Positions 51,211-58,936 are shown, counted from the stretch's first letter. The stretch is 64,000 nucleotides of DNA from Nocardia sp. BMG51109 (GCF_000526215.1 NZ_JAFQ01000004.1:1922001-1986000); one strand, 5' to 3'. Notes: a model not told the origin generated them from the sequence alone. Translations and numbers: made by a program.

Positions 51211-51552
51211 TCACAGTCCCACCCCTGCCCGCTCGTCAATAGGGACGAGAACTGCTGCAAACCAACCGACCTCAGGAATGCACTGCCACCACGAGCCGAC
51301 CGGGCCAGCGAGCCGCGCGTCCTCCGCGTGCCTCAGCAGCACCAGAATCTGACCCGCGGTGCAGTCTCGCTCCGGGATCGCCTCGACCCCGCCCTCGTCG
51401 CGGATGACGACGCAACCGATCTCAAGCCAGTCCGACCCCTGATGGATGCTGACCGCCGTCTCGAACGGCTCGCCCAGCACTACGTCTAACTCCTCCAGCT
51501 CCGCGAGTTCGCGGGACAGGGCACCGGTGGCCAGCTCGGTATTGGTGCTCAC
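51211..51552 (-). CDS. Early-operon hypothetical protein
   Basis: The 113-residue protein (GTG 51552) has a helical start (ELATGALSRELAELEELDVV) and a beta-rich part with DWLEIGCVVIRDEGGVE and SWWQCIPEVGWFAAVLVP. It overlaps the upstream gene by four bases (GTGA). No domain is recognised. Confidence 0.55.
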   Translation of the reverse strand: MSTNTELATGALSRELAELEELDVVLGEPFETAVSIHQGSDWLEIGCVVIRDEGGVEAIPERDCTAGQILVLLRHAEDARLAGPVGSWWQCIPEVGWFAAVLVPIDERAGVGL

Positions 51553-51755
51553 CGCTCGGCCCCTGGCGTCTCCGTCTCGGCGAGGACGCGATGGATCTCG
51601 TCGGCCAGCTGCCGCGCGTGCTCGCGGCCGAGATACAGCTGATGCCCGGCGCCGGCCAGATCCACGAGAACGAGGTCCCCGGACAGATTGAGCCGCACCC
51701 GCAGGTCGTCGTCGACGACGCAATGCATGACGCTCAAGAACGAACGACGACTCAT
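51549..51755 (-). CDS. Early-operon small hypothetical protein
   Basis: The 68-residue protein (ATG 51755) has a beta-like core (HCVVDDDLRVRLNLSGDLVLVD) and a C-terminal helix (REHARQLADEIHRVLAE). It overlaps genes on both sides by four bases, so it is translationally coupled. Function is unknown. Confidence 0.55.
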   Translation of the reverse strand: MSRRSFLSVMHCVVDDDLRVRLNLSGDLVLVDLAGAGHQLYLGREHARQLADEIHRVLAETETPGAER

Positions 51756-52078
51756 CGGACCCTGCCCATCTGCTCGACCTCGTCGGCCGCCTGCATCAGC
51801 ACGAACGCGACCCGGCGGGCAACGTCCGGCGTGAGCGTGTAATCACCGTCAGACCGCAGGATCACGGCAGGCGCGCTGCGTTCGATCGGTCCCGAGCCGT
51901 CGTAGCAGTCGCTCACCAGCAACTCCACATCGATTCCACGGCAACCGGTTTCGAACATGCGCACCCACGTGCGTTCGATCGCCTCGATGCCACGCAGCAC
52001 CTGCCATCCGTCGGTCTCGCAGCCGGGCACAGGGGGAAGGTCGGCATACAGCTCGGCGACCAATGCGTCAGTGCTCAC
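51752..52078 (-). CDS. Early-operon hypothetical protein
   Basis: The 108-residue protein starts at GTG 52078, overlapping the upstream stop. It has GCETDGWQVLRGIEAIERTW, then IDVELLVSDCYDGSGPIE and VARRVAFVLMQAADEVEQM. Its ends resemble those of the 51211 product, suggesting related proteins. No domain is recognised. Confidence 0.55.
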   Translation of the reverse strand: MSTDALVAELYADLPPVPGCETDGWQVLRGIEAIERTWVRMFETGCRGIDVELLVSDCYDGSGPIERSAPAVILRSDGDYTLTPDVARRVAFVLMQAADEVEQMGRVR

Positions 52079-52557
52079 AGCCCGGCCTCCTTGCGGGCCT
52101 GGCACTCCTGGCACCGGATCGGGACCGCCGGGGCGGGAGCGTTCGCTTTACCGACCACCGCGTTGCAGAACGAGCAGCGCAACGTCACCACGTCGGACTC
52201 CAGGTACTCGCTCGGGGGCACCTCCAGCGGTTCCTCGTCCTCGATGGCCAGATGGGCAAACGCATCGGCCAACTCGAACAACTCGGCCCGCTCCGCTTCG
52301 GTCAGCGCGGCCTGCGGGCTGGCGAAGAAGCTGGCCGCCTCGCGGCCCAGCCGGATCGCGATCAGCACGGCCTCGGCTACGTAGATGTGCCGGCGGCCTA
52401 CGAGCGTTTCCTCGAGGTCGTTGCGCGACATGCCGGCGGCGTCGGCGATGTCGTGCAGCGTGTGACCGCTCCGCGCGATGGCGTCGCGGAGCGCGATGAT
52501 CATCGTCGCTTCCGTCTCGGCGTCACGAGACTGAACGACGTGGTTCCTGGTGTGCAT
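52075..52557 (-). CDS. HTH protein with C-terminal zinc knuckle
   Basis: The 160-residue protein (ATG 52557 with AAGGAG upstream) has an XRE-like helix-turn-helix (LRDAIARSGHTLHDIADAAG, then NDLEETLVGRR), a central helical part, and a C-terminal pair of Cys pairs, LRCSFCNAVVGKA and IRCQECQARKEAG, that should bind zinc. It heads the second block of the early operon, just after the terminator at 52619-52650. A transcription regulator is likely. Confidence 0.65.
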   Translation of the reverse strand: MHTRNHVVQSRDAETEATMIIALRDAIARSGHTLHDIADAAGMSRNDLEETLVGRRHIYVAEAVLIAIRLGREAASFFASPQAALTEAERAELFELADAFAHLAIEDEEPLEVPPSEYLESDVVTLRCSFCNAVVGKANAPAPAVPIRCQECQARKEAGL

Positions 52558-52618
52558 TGATAAGCTCCTTACTGGAGTGAGATCGTCCGCGGGGTGGTAG
52601 CCGTGGGCTTTGGTAGGT

Positions 52619-52650
52619 GAGGGCCGCCCCGGTTAGCCGCGGCGGCCCTC
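52619..52650 (-). terminator. Hairpin in the early operon
   Basis: GAGGGCCGCC and GGCGGCCCTC pair perfectly around a 12-base loop just after the stop of the 52652 gene (leftward). It divides the early operon into two blocks, so the genes from 52557 leftwards may have their own promoter or need antitermination. Confidence 0.65.
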
Positions 52651-52651
52651 G

Positions 52652-53101
52652 TCATGAGGTGGGGACTGCGCGCAGTGAGGGCTTGGGCGGCAGTAGGACA
52701 ACCTCGACGGTCGACGGCGGGCGAATGTGGATCTCGTACGTCCCACGGTCGGGCGTCCCGGGGTCGGCAGAACGCTTTCCGGTGATGACCTCTGGCGTGT
52801 CCACAGCAGGATTCGGATGCCAGGTGCGCTCGAAGATGTGGCCGTACTCGACCTCGACCTTCGTTGTCACCGGTCGGCCGTCGCTGTAGTGGTGCCAATC
52901 GAGGACGATCGGACCCAGGGTCTTCATCAGCTCGTCGAGCAGATCGCTCAACCCGTCAAGCTGCGGTTCGAAATCGAGACCGGGATGAGGGACGAACGCC
53001 AACTCCCAGCCGATCGAGTCGGTGGCCCATTCGAGGTCGGTCTTCACTCGCCGCGCCAAGTACTTCAGCGCGTCATCTGCGGTGTAGGCCGGGGCGTTCA
53101 T
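52652..53101 (-). CDS. Early-operon hypothetical protein
   Basis: The 149-residue protein (ATG 53101) starts MNAPAYTADDALKYLARRVK and continues with DLEWATDSIGWELAFVPHPG and LDELMKTLGPIVLDWHHYSD; the latter half is beta-rich (TKVEVEYGHIFERTW; TYEIHIRPPSTVEVVLL). Related proteins occur in actinophages without assigned role. It overlaps the 48-residue gene upstream by four bases. Confidence 0.6.
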   Translation of the reverse strand: MNAPAYTADDALKYLARRVKTDLEWATDSIGWELAFVPHPGLDFEPQLDGLSDLLDELMKTLGPIVLDWHHYSDGRPVTTKVEVEYGHIFERTWHPNPAVDTPEVITGKRSADPGTPDRGTYEIHIRPPSTVEVVLLPPKPSLRAVPTS

Positions 53102-53244
53102 CTCACCGCCCGCGCGGACACCGAGCGGATGTAGCTGACCAGGTCGTCGTGGGTGAAAACGGTCGCGGAGCCTTCCCGGACAGGGAGGACGGTCCGACGA
53201 TTGACCTCGATCTCGTTGCGAGACAGGACTTTTGAGGGTTCCAT
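53098..53244 (-). CDS. 48-residue HTH-like protein
   Basis: ATG 53244 opens a 48-codon frame: MEPSKVLSRNEIEVNRRTVL, then REGSATVFTHDDLVSYIRSV. The closing THDDLVSYIRS resembles the end of Xis-type winged helices. Its stop overlaps the next start by four bases (ATGA), which supports expression. Confidence 0.55.
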   Translation of the reverse strand: MEPSKVLSRNEIEVNRRTVLPVREGSATVFTHDDLVSYIRSVSARAVR

Positions 53245-53397
53245 GAAGTTCCTAATTGAGGGTTCCGGAGGGGGAAGCTGAGTGGCGTCTGGCGAGGGAC
53301 GGGCGTGAGGGGTCGCCCGGCGGTCTCCCCCTCGCCGACGCCATGCCCGCCGCGCGGTTGTCGGCGCATTCGAATGGGCCCGCGCGGAGGACCAGAC

Positions 53398-53682
53398 TCA
53401 GCGAGAGTTGCGGCGCTCCAACCGTTTCCGCGAACCGGCGGTCAGACCGGCCGGATTCGCGGACTGGGGTGCCTGGACGGCGGGCCGTGGTCCCGTCGCC
53501 AGTAGTGCGATCGCTGTCGCGATGTCGCCCTCGGTCATTCGCCAGGAGCGACCGACCTTCCGGCCCGGGAGCTTCTGAGCGCGCAGCTGCCGGGCCAGCC
53601 AGTCCGGCGACGGCGCGCCGAGCCGCTGGCTGGCTTCCTCCAACGACATCGTGGCGGTCTCAGCGGTCTCCGTGGCGGTCAC
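53398..53682 (-). CDS. Excisionase-like HTH protein (paralogue of 44812 gene)
   Basis: The 94-residue protein has MSLEEASQRLGAPSPDWLAR, the basic segment KLPGRKVGRSWRMTEGDIATA and the tail GLTAGSRKRLERR. The same three blocks occur in the 44812-45072 protein (RTWTMSAGDI; GLSPRSRRYLQRR), so the element has two related copies read in opposite directions. It overlaps the next gene upstream by four bases. A role in excision or regulation is likely. Confidence 0.65.
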   Translation of the reverse strand: MTATETAETATMSLEEASQRLGAPSPDWLARQLRAQKLPGRKVGRSWRMTEGDIATAIALLATGPRPAVQAPQSANPAGLTAGSRKRLERRNSR

Positions 53683-54038
53683 AGCGCGCCGCCCGCCACC
53701 GGCTCCCGGAGGGACTCGCCCAGTCCGCGCAGGACCCCTGCGAGTTCGCCAGCCGCAGCATCCGTTCCCAGCTCGAGAACGACGGTCCGCACGCCTCGCC
53801 GCCGGTCGCTTCGCAGCGTCGACGGCCGAGGCTCCACACCCTGTCTCGTCGCATCTAGTTGTCCGACGAAATCGTCGACACGTTCCGCGTCCAGCGCGAG
53901 TTCGAAGGAGAATCCCGCGCCGACGGCGACGATGACTGCCCGTTCGGCGCCGTCGACGTCCGCGCCGCCGACCAGCAATGTACAGCCGGTCAGCTCGATC
54001 TCAGCGGGCTCGGCCCACCAGACGAATCGCGAGGTCAT
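53679..54038 (-). CDS. Early-operon hypothetical protein
   Basis: The 119-residue protein (ATG 54038) has a beta-rich N-terminal half (SRFVWWAEPAEIELTGCTLL; FSFELALDAERVDDFVGQLD) and a C-terminal helical part (LAGVLRGLGESLREPVAG). It is coupled by ATGA overlaps on both sides. Function is unknown. Confidence 0.55.
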   Translation of the reverse strand: MTSRFVWWAEPAEIELTGCTLLVGGADVDGAERAVIVAVGAGFSFELALDAERVDDFVGQLDATRQGVEPRPSTLRSDRRRGVRTVVLELGTDAAAGELAGVLRGLGESLREPVAGGAL

Positions 54039-54334
54039 ACGTGATCACCGCCGTCCCGGAGGGCATCCTCGATCTGGCGCGCGATCTGGTCGCCGTTATT
54101 CGTCCACAGGGCCGCGTCGAGTTCGTGGACGAGCCGCCCGATCTCTTCGAACGGCTCGATGTACAGGCGAGGATCAGTCGGGATCTTGTACGCGAAGGCG
54201 CAGCACTCGCGCAGGAGCCGATCCACCTCACTGACGTTCTCCATCAGCTGGGCGCGAAGGTTGAGTTCTTCCTCGATGGTGAGAGCGGCGTTCGAATCGC
54301 TGTTCGGACAGGGTGAGCTACTACGCTTGGGCAC
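54035..54334 (-). CDS. Early-operon helical protein
   Basis: The 99-residue protein (GTG 54334) is helical: ALTIEEELNLRAQLMENVSE, VDRLLRECCAFAYKI and LVHELDAALWTNNGDQIARQ. It overlaps the HTH gene upstream by 14 bases. No domain is recognised. Confidence 0.5.
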   Translation of the reverse strand: MPKRSSSPCPNSDSNAALTIEEELNLRAQLMENVSEVDRLLRECCAFAYKIPTDPRLYIEPFEEIGRLVHELDAALWTNNGDQIARQIEDALRDGGDHV

Positions 54335-54698
54335 GCTCGGCTTCCTTCGTGGTGGTTCGAGTGGTCGAGGCGGCGGCACCCGGGACTTCTTGGCGGAGGG
54401 AACGGGTGCTGTCGCTGTTTACTGGGTCGGGAGAGGCTTCGGCGAGATCCCCCCGGACGGTGGTCGCTTCCTGCTCTGCGAGCCAGCGATCGAGATCGGC
54501 GCGCTTGTAGACCACACGCTTGCGGCCGAGGGTCCACGACGCCGGGCCGATGCCGAGGTGCCGCCAGTAGCGCAGCGTTCCCGGCGCGACGCCGGTCATC
54601 TCGGACACTTCCTTGGTGCTCAGGAACTCGCGCATCTGCTGTGCGACATCTTCGTGCCCTCTCGGGGGTTCCTTGCCGTGGATGTTGCTGGACGTCAT
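54321..54698 (-). CDS. MerR/HTH_17-type excisionase-like protein (first early gene)
   Basis: The 125-residue protein (ATG 54698) carries a helix-turn-helix typical of HTH_17: MREFLSTKEVSEMTGVAPGT, then LRYWRHLGIGPASWTLGRKRVVYKRADLDRWLAE in part. It is the first leftward gene from the divergent XRE promoter, where a Cro/Xis protein is expected. The C-terminal tail is disordered. Confidence 0.7.
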   Translation of the reverse strand: MTSSNIHGKEPPRGHEDVAQQMREFLSTKEVSEMTGVAPGTLRYWRHLGIGPASWTLGRKRVVYKRADLDRWLAEQEATTVRGDLAEASPDPVNSDSTRSLRQEVPGAAASTTRTTTKEAERAQA

Positions 54699-54724
54699 CG
54701 AATTGGCCACCTTCCTAAGCTTGT

Positions 54725-54745
54725 AAGGCTTGAGATTCAAGCCTT
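54725..54745. promoter_or_regulatory. 21-bp perfect palindrome in the early divergent promoter
   Basis: AAGGCTTGA-GAT-TCAAGCCTT is a perfect dyad 26 bases upstream of the HTH_17 gene start. The half GCTTGAG recurs at 54785-54791 and 54807-54813, nearer to the XRE gene. A repressor such as the 54833 protein probably binds these sites to switch between lysogeny and early expression. Confidence 0.65.
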
Positions 54746-54832
54746 CTGTTTGCAGACGCTACGCTTAGCCGCTCGTTTGCGCAAGCTTGAGGGGCTTTGC
54801 TTTTGGGCTTGAGACGCTTAGAGTGCGTTGGT

Positions 54833-55414
54833 ATGGCCCAAGACGACAACGGACCGCTGTTCGACGGCTTGGAAGAGCATTTCGAACGTCTGCAACGAAT
54901 CCGACAGGAGGAGCTTGAGGAGTACAAAAGGAAGCTCGAAGCCGAGTATGAGCCGGAGCGGCAACGGATACGGGCGTCGACGCGCGAGCATCTGGAGTTC
55001 TGGGAAAAGAACTACGGTGCGCAGGTTCGGGGGTGGAGGAGGGCTCGAGGCTGGTCGCAGGACGACCTGGCAGATAAGTTGAACGACCTGGGGTTCGAGA
55101 TGCACCAGACGACGGTCGCCAAGATTGAGCGCGGCATTCGCCCGCTCCGGGTTGCGGAGGCCGTAGCGCTGGCTCAGATCTTCGGAGTTCCGCCCCTGTC
55201 CGTCTTCTATGGGGCCAGCCCAGATCACGAGCCATACTCCATGGAGTCGATGCGCGAGCACCTGGAGACCATCGAGCAAGGACTGCAAGACGCAGAGAAG
55301 CATCTGGAGGACGCGGCCAAGTCAGTGGCCTACTGGGTACGTCAGCGAGCCATCGCGGTCGACGCCATGAACAGGGCCGCCCTCGACGCGGATCGGCACT
55401 CCGAGGGGTCATGA
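54833..55414 (+). CDS. XRE family repressor (1 of 2)
   Basis: The 193-residue protein (ATG 54833) has a coiled-coil N-terminal part (residues 1-60, Glu/Arg-rich) and an XRE helix-turn-helix near residues 68-115: RGWSQDDLADKLNDLGFEMHQTTVAKIERGIRP in parts. The C-terminal part is helical (EHLETIEQGLQDAEKHLEDA). It diverges from the early operon, in the position of a CI-type repressor, and has no recognisable peptidase domain. Confidence 0.78.
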   Translation: MAQDDNGPLFDGLEEHFERLQRIRQEELEEYKRKLEAEYEPERQRIRASTREHLEFWEKNYGAQVRGWRRARGWSQDDLADKLNDLGFEMHQTTVAKIERGIRPLRVAEAVALAQIFGVPPLSVFYGASPDHEPYSMESMREHLETIEQGLQDAEKHLEDAAKSVAYWVRQRAIAVDAMNRAALDADRHSEGS

Positions 55415-55552
55415 CTGCCCGAGCTGCCATCTTTTCAACTCCAAACTGGATGCCCTGATATAGTCAGAACAGATTAAGACTAGATTGGATTGGTTGCAAA
55501 CACTGATGTGGAGTATCGTTGGCACGTACCGGTAAGCATTGAGGAGCACCGA

Positions 55553-56131
55553 GTGAGTGAGCAGCCCGAACCAAGTGCTGACACCCCGCGCTTCACGCGG
55601 CCCAGCGCTTCGCGGCGAACGGGCGCAGAAGCACTAGCGGCGATTCGGGCCGAGAAGGCGGCACGGGAAACGCTATCGGCAGAGGATGTGTTCGCGGCGA
55701 ACTTGAAGACGCTTCGCGGCGACAAGAACATCTCCCAGGAGGCACTTGCTGAGCAGATGTCGCAGCGCGGCTTCAAGTGGCACCAGGCCACCGTGTACAA
55801 GATCGAGAATGGCAGCCGCCAAGTTCAGCTCGGCGAGGCGAAGGCTGTCGCGGGCATATTGGGAGTGCCACTCGACCGGTTGATCGACGACACGAACGCC
55901 ATTCAGGCGCTCTCAAGAATCCGAGCACTCACGCACGCGCTCGTAGAGACCGACGCCGAGCTGTTTAATCTAAGTATCCACTACGAGGACCAGCGGAAGA
56001 CTCTGGAGCGAATCTTCAACGATTTGCCGGATGATGTGCGCGGCTTGCTCGGCGAGCAAGATACCGCAGAAATCGAAGAGCGCATCAGGACTTCGCCAAC
56101 CAAGATAGTCAACGAACCGCCACCTTTCTGA
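55553..56131 (+). CDS. XRE family repressor (2 of 2)
   Basis: The 192-residue protein (GTG 55553 with GAGGAG upstream) has an unstructured start, then LKTLRGDKNISQEALAEQMS and HQATVYKIENGSRQVQLGEAKAVAGIL, an XRE helix-turn-helix similar to that of the preceding gene (both read HQ(T/A)TV..KIE.G). The C-terminal half is helical. The AT-rich 55415-55552 stretch is its probable promoter. Two related repressors in tandem suggest a layered switch. Confidence 0.78.
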   Translation: MSEQPEPSADTPRFTRPSASRRTGAEALAAIRAEKAARETLSAEDVFAANLKTLRGDKNISQEALAEQMSQRGFKWHQATVYKIENGSRQVQLGEAKAVAGILGVPLDRLIDDTNAIQALSRIRALTHALVETDAELFNLSIHYEDQRKTLERIFNDLPDDVRGLLGEQDTAEIEERIRTSPTKIVNEPPPF

Positions 56132-56176
56132 CGGGTTGTCGATCTACGACGAGTCGCCGCCGAAATCGCCCAAGAG

Positions 56177-56308
56177 ATGCGTCGACGCGGCTTGACACCG
56201 GGCTATTTCGTGAATGCCCATTACGATGAGAACGGCCAGTTGATAGAGCGTGAGGCTCGACGTGGCACGGCTGACACCGAACGTCCTGACGGCCACTCCG
56301 AAGGTTGA
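56177..56308 (+). CDS. Small ORF continuing in frame after the second XRE gene
   Basis: The XRE gene ends at TGA 56129-56131 and the same frame continues coding-like: VDLRRVAAEIAQEMRRRGLT, then PGYFVNAHYDENGQLIEREA, to TGA 56306-56308. The first start codon is ATG 56177, giving 43 residues, with no good ribosome site. It may be a small separate gene, or the C-terminal part of a formerly longer protein. Confidence 0.4.
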   Translation: MRRRGLTPGYFVNAHYDENGQLIEREARRGTADTERPDGHSEG

Positions 56309-56413
56309 CTTGGGCAGAATTGCGTCGGGTAGCACTGGACCCGACGGGAGACCAGAGACGATTTACCCTAGCCCAAGGCGGTGCCGAATTGGCACCCCCT
56401 TGTTGCTACGCCC

Positions 56414-57451
56414 TCACCTGCGGGTACCGCGCCTCTCGCCGAGTTCGGCCCGCGCGGCGTCCAGGTCACTCCGGAGTTCGGCACGGTCCCGGGCGGCGGC
56501 CTCACGTACAGCGGCGAGTTCAGCGGCGTACTGCTGCCGCATGTCGCGCACGTTCTGGTCGGCGGTGGCGTGCGCGGCGGCCATATCCTCCACCCGAGCG
56601 TCCTGTAGCTCCGCGACCCGCTCCTGATGCTGTGCGCGCTCGGCCTGCAGATCGTCGTGCAGCCGCCGGGCTTCGGCACCCTGCTCCTCCGCCGCTCGCG
56701 TCGCCTCGCCCTGCTGATGCCGCGGGACCGCTTCGGACCGGCGGGCGGCATCGACACGTTCCCGGGCCTGCAGCAGAGCGTCCTCGGCCTCCGCGTACAC
56801 CCGGGTCGTCTCCTCCTCTGCTTCCTGCTGAGTCTCGGTGATCTGCTGCTTGGCGTCGTCGACGATGCGGGTGGTGCGCTTCAACGTCTCGTCCCGCTCG
56901 TCGATAGCCTCCTCCGCCGCCGCGGCAGCGACCTCCTCCGCCGCGCGGGCGGCATCCCGTTCCCGCTCGGCCAGCCGGGCACGCCGTTCGGCCGCGTCGC
57001 GCGCCTCCTCCGCCTCTGCCACCTTCCGATCACACTCGCGCTGGATGTGCGCGATCTCCTCGGTCAGCGACGCCGGGTCGGCGACGGCCGCGACCACGTC
57101 GCCGGCGTCGTGAGCCACCGCCGTGAACCGTTCGGTCAGCTCACGCATCTCGGCCACCAGGTCGGCCAGGGTCGCGACCCGGTCGGTCACCGGCCGGGTG
57201 ATCGGGGCGGCCTCCCGCGCGGCGGCCTTCTCCGCCTTGCGGGCGATCTTGCGCCGCTCATCGAACGCGCGGCGCGCGGTGTGCGCCGGGTCGGCGCAGA
57301 ACAGGTTGGGAGCGCCGGGACCTTCCCGGCGTTCGACCGCCGCCCCGCACAGGCGATCCGCGCCCAGCGGAAACTGGCAGGTTCTCACCGGATTCGATTC
57401 ATTCGATCCGTTAGCGCTGGACGAATTGAATTCGACCACCGTGCCCATCAC
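56414..57451 (-). CDS. Coiled-coil protein cotranscribed with integrase
   Basis: The 345-residue protein (ATG 57451) has an N-terminal Cys-containing part (VRTCQFPLGADRLCGAAVER, NLFCADPAHTARRAF) that could bind zinc, and then about 250 residues of continuous coiled coil, rich in Ala, Glu, Arg (AEEARDAAERRARLAERERD). The layout recalls KfrA-like plasmid proteins. It overlaps the integrase stop by four bases (ATGA), so integrase and this protein form one operon. Function is unknown; a nucleoid- or segregation-related role is possible. Confidence 0.7.
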   Translation of the reverse strand: MMGTVVEFNSSSANGSNESNPVRTCQFPLGADRLCGAAVERREGPGAPNLFCADPAHTARRAFDERRKIARKAEKAAAREAAPITRPVTDRVATLADLVAEMRELTERFTAVAHDAGDVVAAVADPASLTEEIAHIQRECDRKVAEAEEARDAAERRARLAERERDAARAAEEVAAAAAEEAIDERDETLKRTTRIVDDAKQQITETQQEAEEETTRVYAEAEDALLQARERVDAARRSEAVPRHQQGEATRAAEEQGAEARRLHDDLQAERAQHQERVAELQDARVEDMAAAHATADQNVRDMRQQYAAELAAVREAAARDRAELRSDLDAARAELGERRGTRR

Positions 57452-58731
57452 CGGTCACCCCCGTTGCTGAAGAGTGGACGGAGCTGCTCGAATGCCGTGC
57501 GGGCTGTGCCGGTGTCCGCCGCAATGACCTCGTCGGCGGAAGGCGTGAGCGATCGCTCCGCCTGCTCCGAACGACGCGGTGATCGGACCGGCGCGGTGGT
57601 GCCGGGAACCCTGCGTCGGATCGCGGCAAGACCCTCGGCAGCGGCAGCGCCCGCGTTGCGGTCGAGGTGCCCATACCGATCGACCGTGGTCTTGATGGAC
57701 TCGTGGCCGAGGTGAGCCTGGATGAACGGCAGCGGGACGCCGGCGGCGATCATCCAGCTGGCGCAGGTGTGCCGCAGATCGTAGGACCGGGGCCGTTTCC
57801 CGTTCAGCTTGTCGACGACGACATTGCCGTCGGCGTCGATCTGGACGAGCTTGGCGATCGCCGGATTCCAGGCGCGTTTGCGGTAGTAGTCAGCGAGGAC
57901 CGGGCCGCCGTCGTAGGTCTGGAACAGCAGCTGATCGGACGGGCGATCGAGGTCGAGTAGTTCGATGGTTTCCGGCGGCAGGTTGATGGTGCGCACCGAC
58001 TTCTTCGTCTTCGGCGGGCCGACGACCCAGCCGTTGACGCGGGTCCGCTTCCACGCCTTGCTGATTCGGACGGTGCACTGGTCGCGGTTGATGTCGCCGA
58101 CAAGCACGGCCGCTGTCTCGTTGGGTCGTGCGCCCGAGGCAACCGCGAATTCGGTCTGCACGTACCAGCGGTCGGCCATGGTGTCGCGCACCAACGTGTA
58201 CTCCTCCAACTCAAGGAAGCACATTTCCGAGTTGTGCTGGGGCAGACGGATTCCGACGCACGGATTCGCGGTGATGATCTTCTCGTCGACCATCCAGGCC
58301 ATGGCTGCGGCGAGGAATCCGTGCTTGTTGGCGATCGTCTTGCCGGAGGCGCCGGCGGCCTCCATTCCGTTGACCCAGCGAGCGACGGTTACCCGGTCGA
58401 TGAACACGGCCGGCAGCGTGCCCATGAACGGCAGGATGTCGTTGCGACGATATCCGTGGTACTGGGCGCGGGTGGCAGTGGTGATGCCGGTGAGCTGGTC
58501 GATGTAGTCGGTGAGCGCCTTGTCGAGCAGCACCATGGTGGTGCCGGCGCTGCGTTCGGCGTCGAGGATCCTCAGCGCGGCGGCGGGGCCAACGCGATCG
58601 AGGATGTCGCGCCAGCGCAGCGCGGCGGCGTGGTCGTCGAAACTGACTGAGGACTGGGTGCCGTCGTGGCGGTAGAGGACCTGGGAGTACGAGCTGCCGT
58701 CGGCTCGTGTGCGGATGCGGATGCTGGACAA
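57448..58731 (-). CDS. int: Tyrosine integrase
   Basis: The 427-residue integrase has an N-terminal arm-binding part (MSSIRIRTRADGSSYSQVLY), a core-binding SAM-like domain (about residues 70-165) and a catalytic domain with the Arg in AVASGARPNETAAVL, the HxxR-type DLRHTCASW, and the last motif LGHESIKTTVDRYGHL, containing the His and the Tyr nucleophile. It lies 115 bases from the tRNA-Ser 3' end. It would recombine the 26-base core at tRNA-Ser. Confidence 0.93.
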   Translation of the reverse strand: MSSIRIRTRADGSSYSQVLYRHDGTQSSVSFDDHAAALRWRDILDRVGPAAALRILDAERSAGTTMVLLDKALTDYIDQLTGITTATRAQYHGYRRNDILPFMGTLPAVFIDRVTVARWVNGMEAAGASGKTIANKHGFLAAAMAWMVDEKIITANPCVGIRLPQHNSEMCFLELEEYTLVRDTMADRWYVQTEFAVASGARPNETAAVLVGDINRDQCTVRISKAWKRTRVNGWVVGPPKTKKSVRTINLPPETIELLDLDRPSDQLLFQTYDGGPVLADYYRKRAWNPAIAKLVQIDADGNVVVDKLNGKRPRSYDLRHTCASWMIAAGVPLPFIQAHLGHESIKTTVDRYGHLDRNAGAAAAEGLAAIRRRVPGTTAPVRSPRRSEQAERSLTPSADEVIAADTGTARTAFEQLRPLFSNGGDR

Positions 58732-58779
58732 CTTGGTACACCTTCCGGAACGGATCGGTGCGCCGACATCCCCTCAGAT

Positions 58780-58800
58780 GTGTTGACCGCTGGTTGACCA
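58780..58800. promoter_or_regulatory. Right-end integrase arm-type site candidates
   Basis: GTGTTGACC (58780-58788) and GGTTGACCA (58792-58800) are direct repeats between the integrase start and the tRNA core. The same GTGTTGACC motif lies within the palindrome at 33983-34005 at the other end, as expected for arm-type sites. Confidence 0.5.
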
Positions 58801-58845
58801 CCGGCAGGGGATTCTCTGTCGAAAATCCCCTGACCAGGGGGTTTG

Positions 58846-58871
58846 TGGCGGTGGCGGAGGGATTCGAACCC
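58846..58871 (-). repeat. Right attachment site core
   Basis: These 26 bases, the tRNA-Ser(CGA) 3' end, are identical to 33868-33893. Sequence identity stops after the T-loop on the tRNA side, where the left copy continues differently. Confidence 0.9.
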
Positions 58872-58936
58872 TCGGAGGGGGGTTACCCCTCACACGCTTT
58901 CGAGGCGTGCTCCTTAGGCCGCTCGGACACGCCACC
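58846..58936 (-). tRNA. tRNA-Ser (anticodon CGA), integration target
   Basis: On the minus strand the acceptor stem GGTGGCG pairs with CGCCACC before G-CCA. The anticodon loop reads CTCGAAA (anticodon CGA, codon UCG), the variable arm is long, and the T-loop is GGTTCGAATCC. The CCA end is encoded. The last 26 bases (58846-58871) are duplicated at 33868, showing that the element restores an intact tRNA upon integration. Confidence 0.95.

Larger units (their letters stand above)
33868..58871. mobile_element. Integrated phage-like element (capsid-encoding satellite or defective prophage) in tRNA-Ser(CGA)
   Basis: The borders are two identical 26-base copies of the tRNA-Ser(CGA) 3' end. Inside are a tyrosine integrase beside the intact tRNA, two XRE repressors, excisionase-like proteins, a replication initiator with internal iterons, a RecA-fold ATPase, HNH, small and large terminase, portal, protease and a truncated capsid, plus accessory genes at the left end. 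Tail, connector and lysis genes are absent. Gene order resembles capsid-forming phage-inducible islands (cf-PICIs), but a decayed prophage would look similar. Two frameshifts and the cut capsid gene argue that particle formation is not fully intact. Confidence 0.85.

Noticed and set aside
33868..58871. Integrative conjugative element (AICE) explanation
   Set aside because: No TraSA/FtsK-like translocase, relaxase or RepSA/Prim-Pol is seen, whereas terminase, portal and protease are clear.
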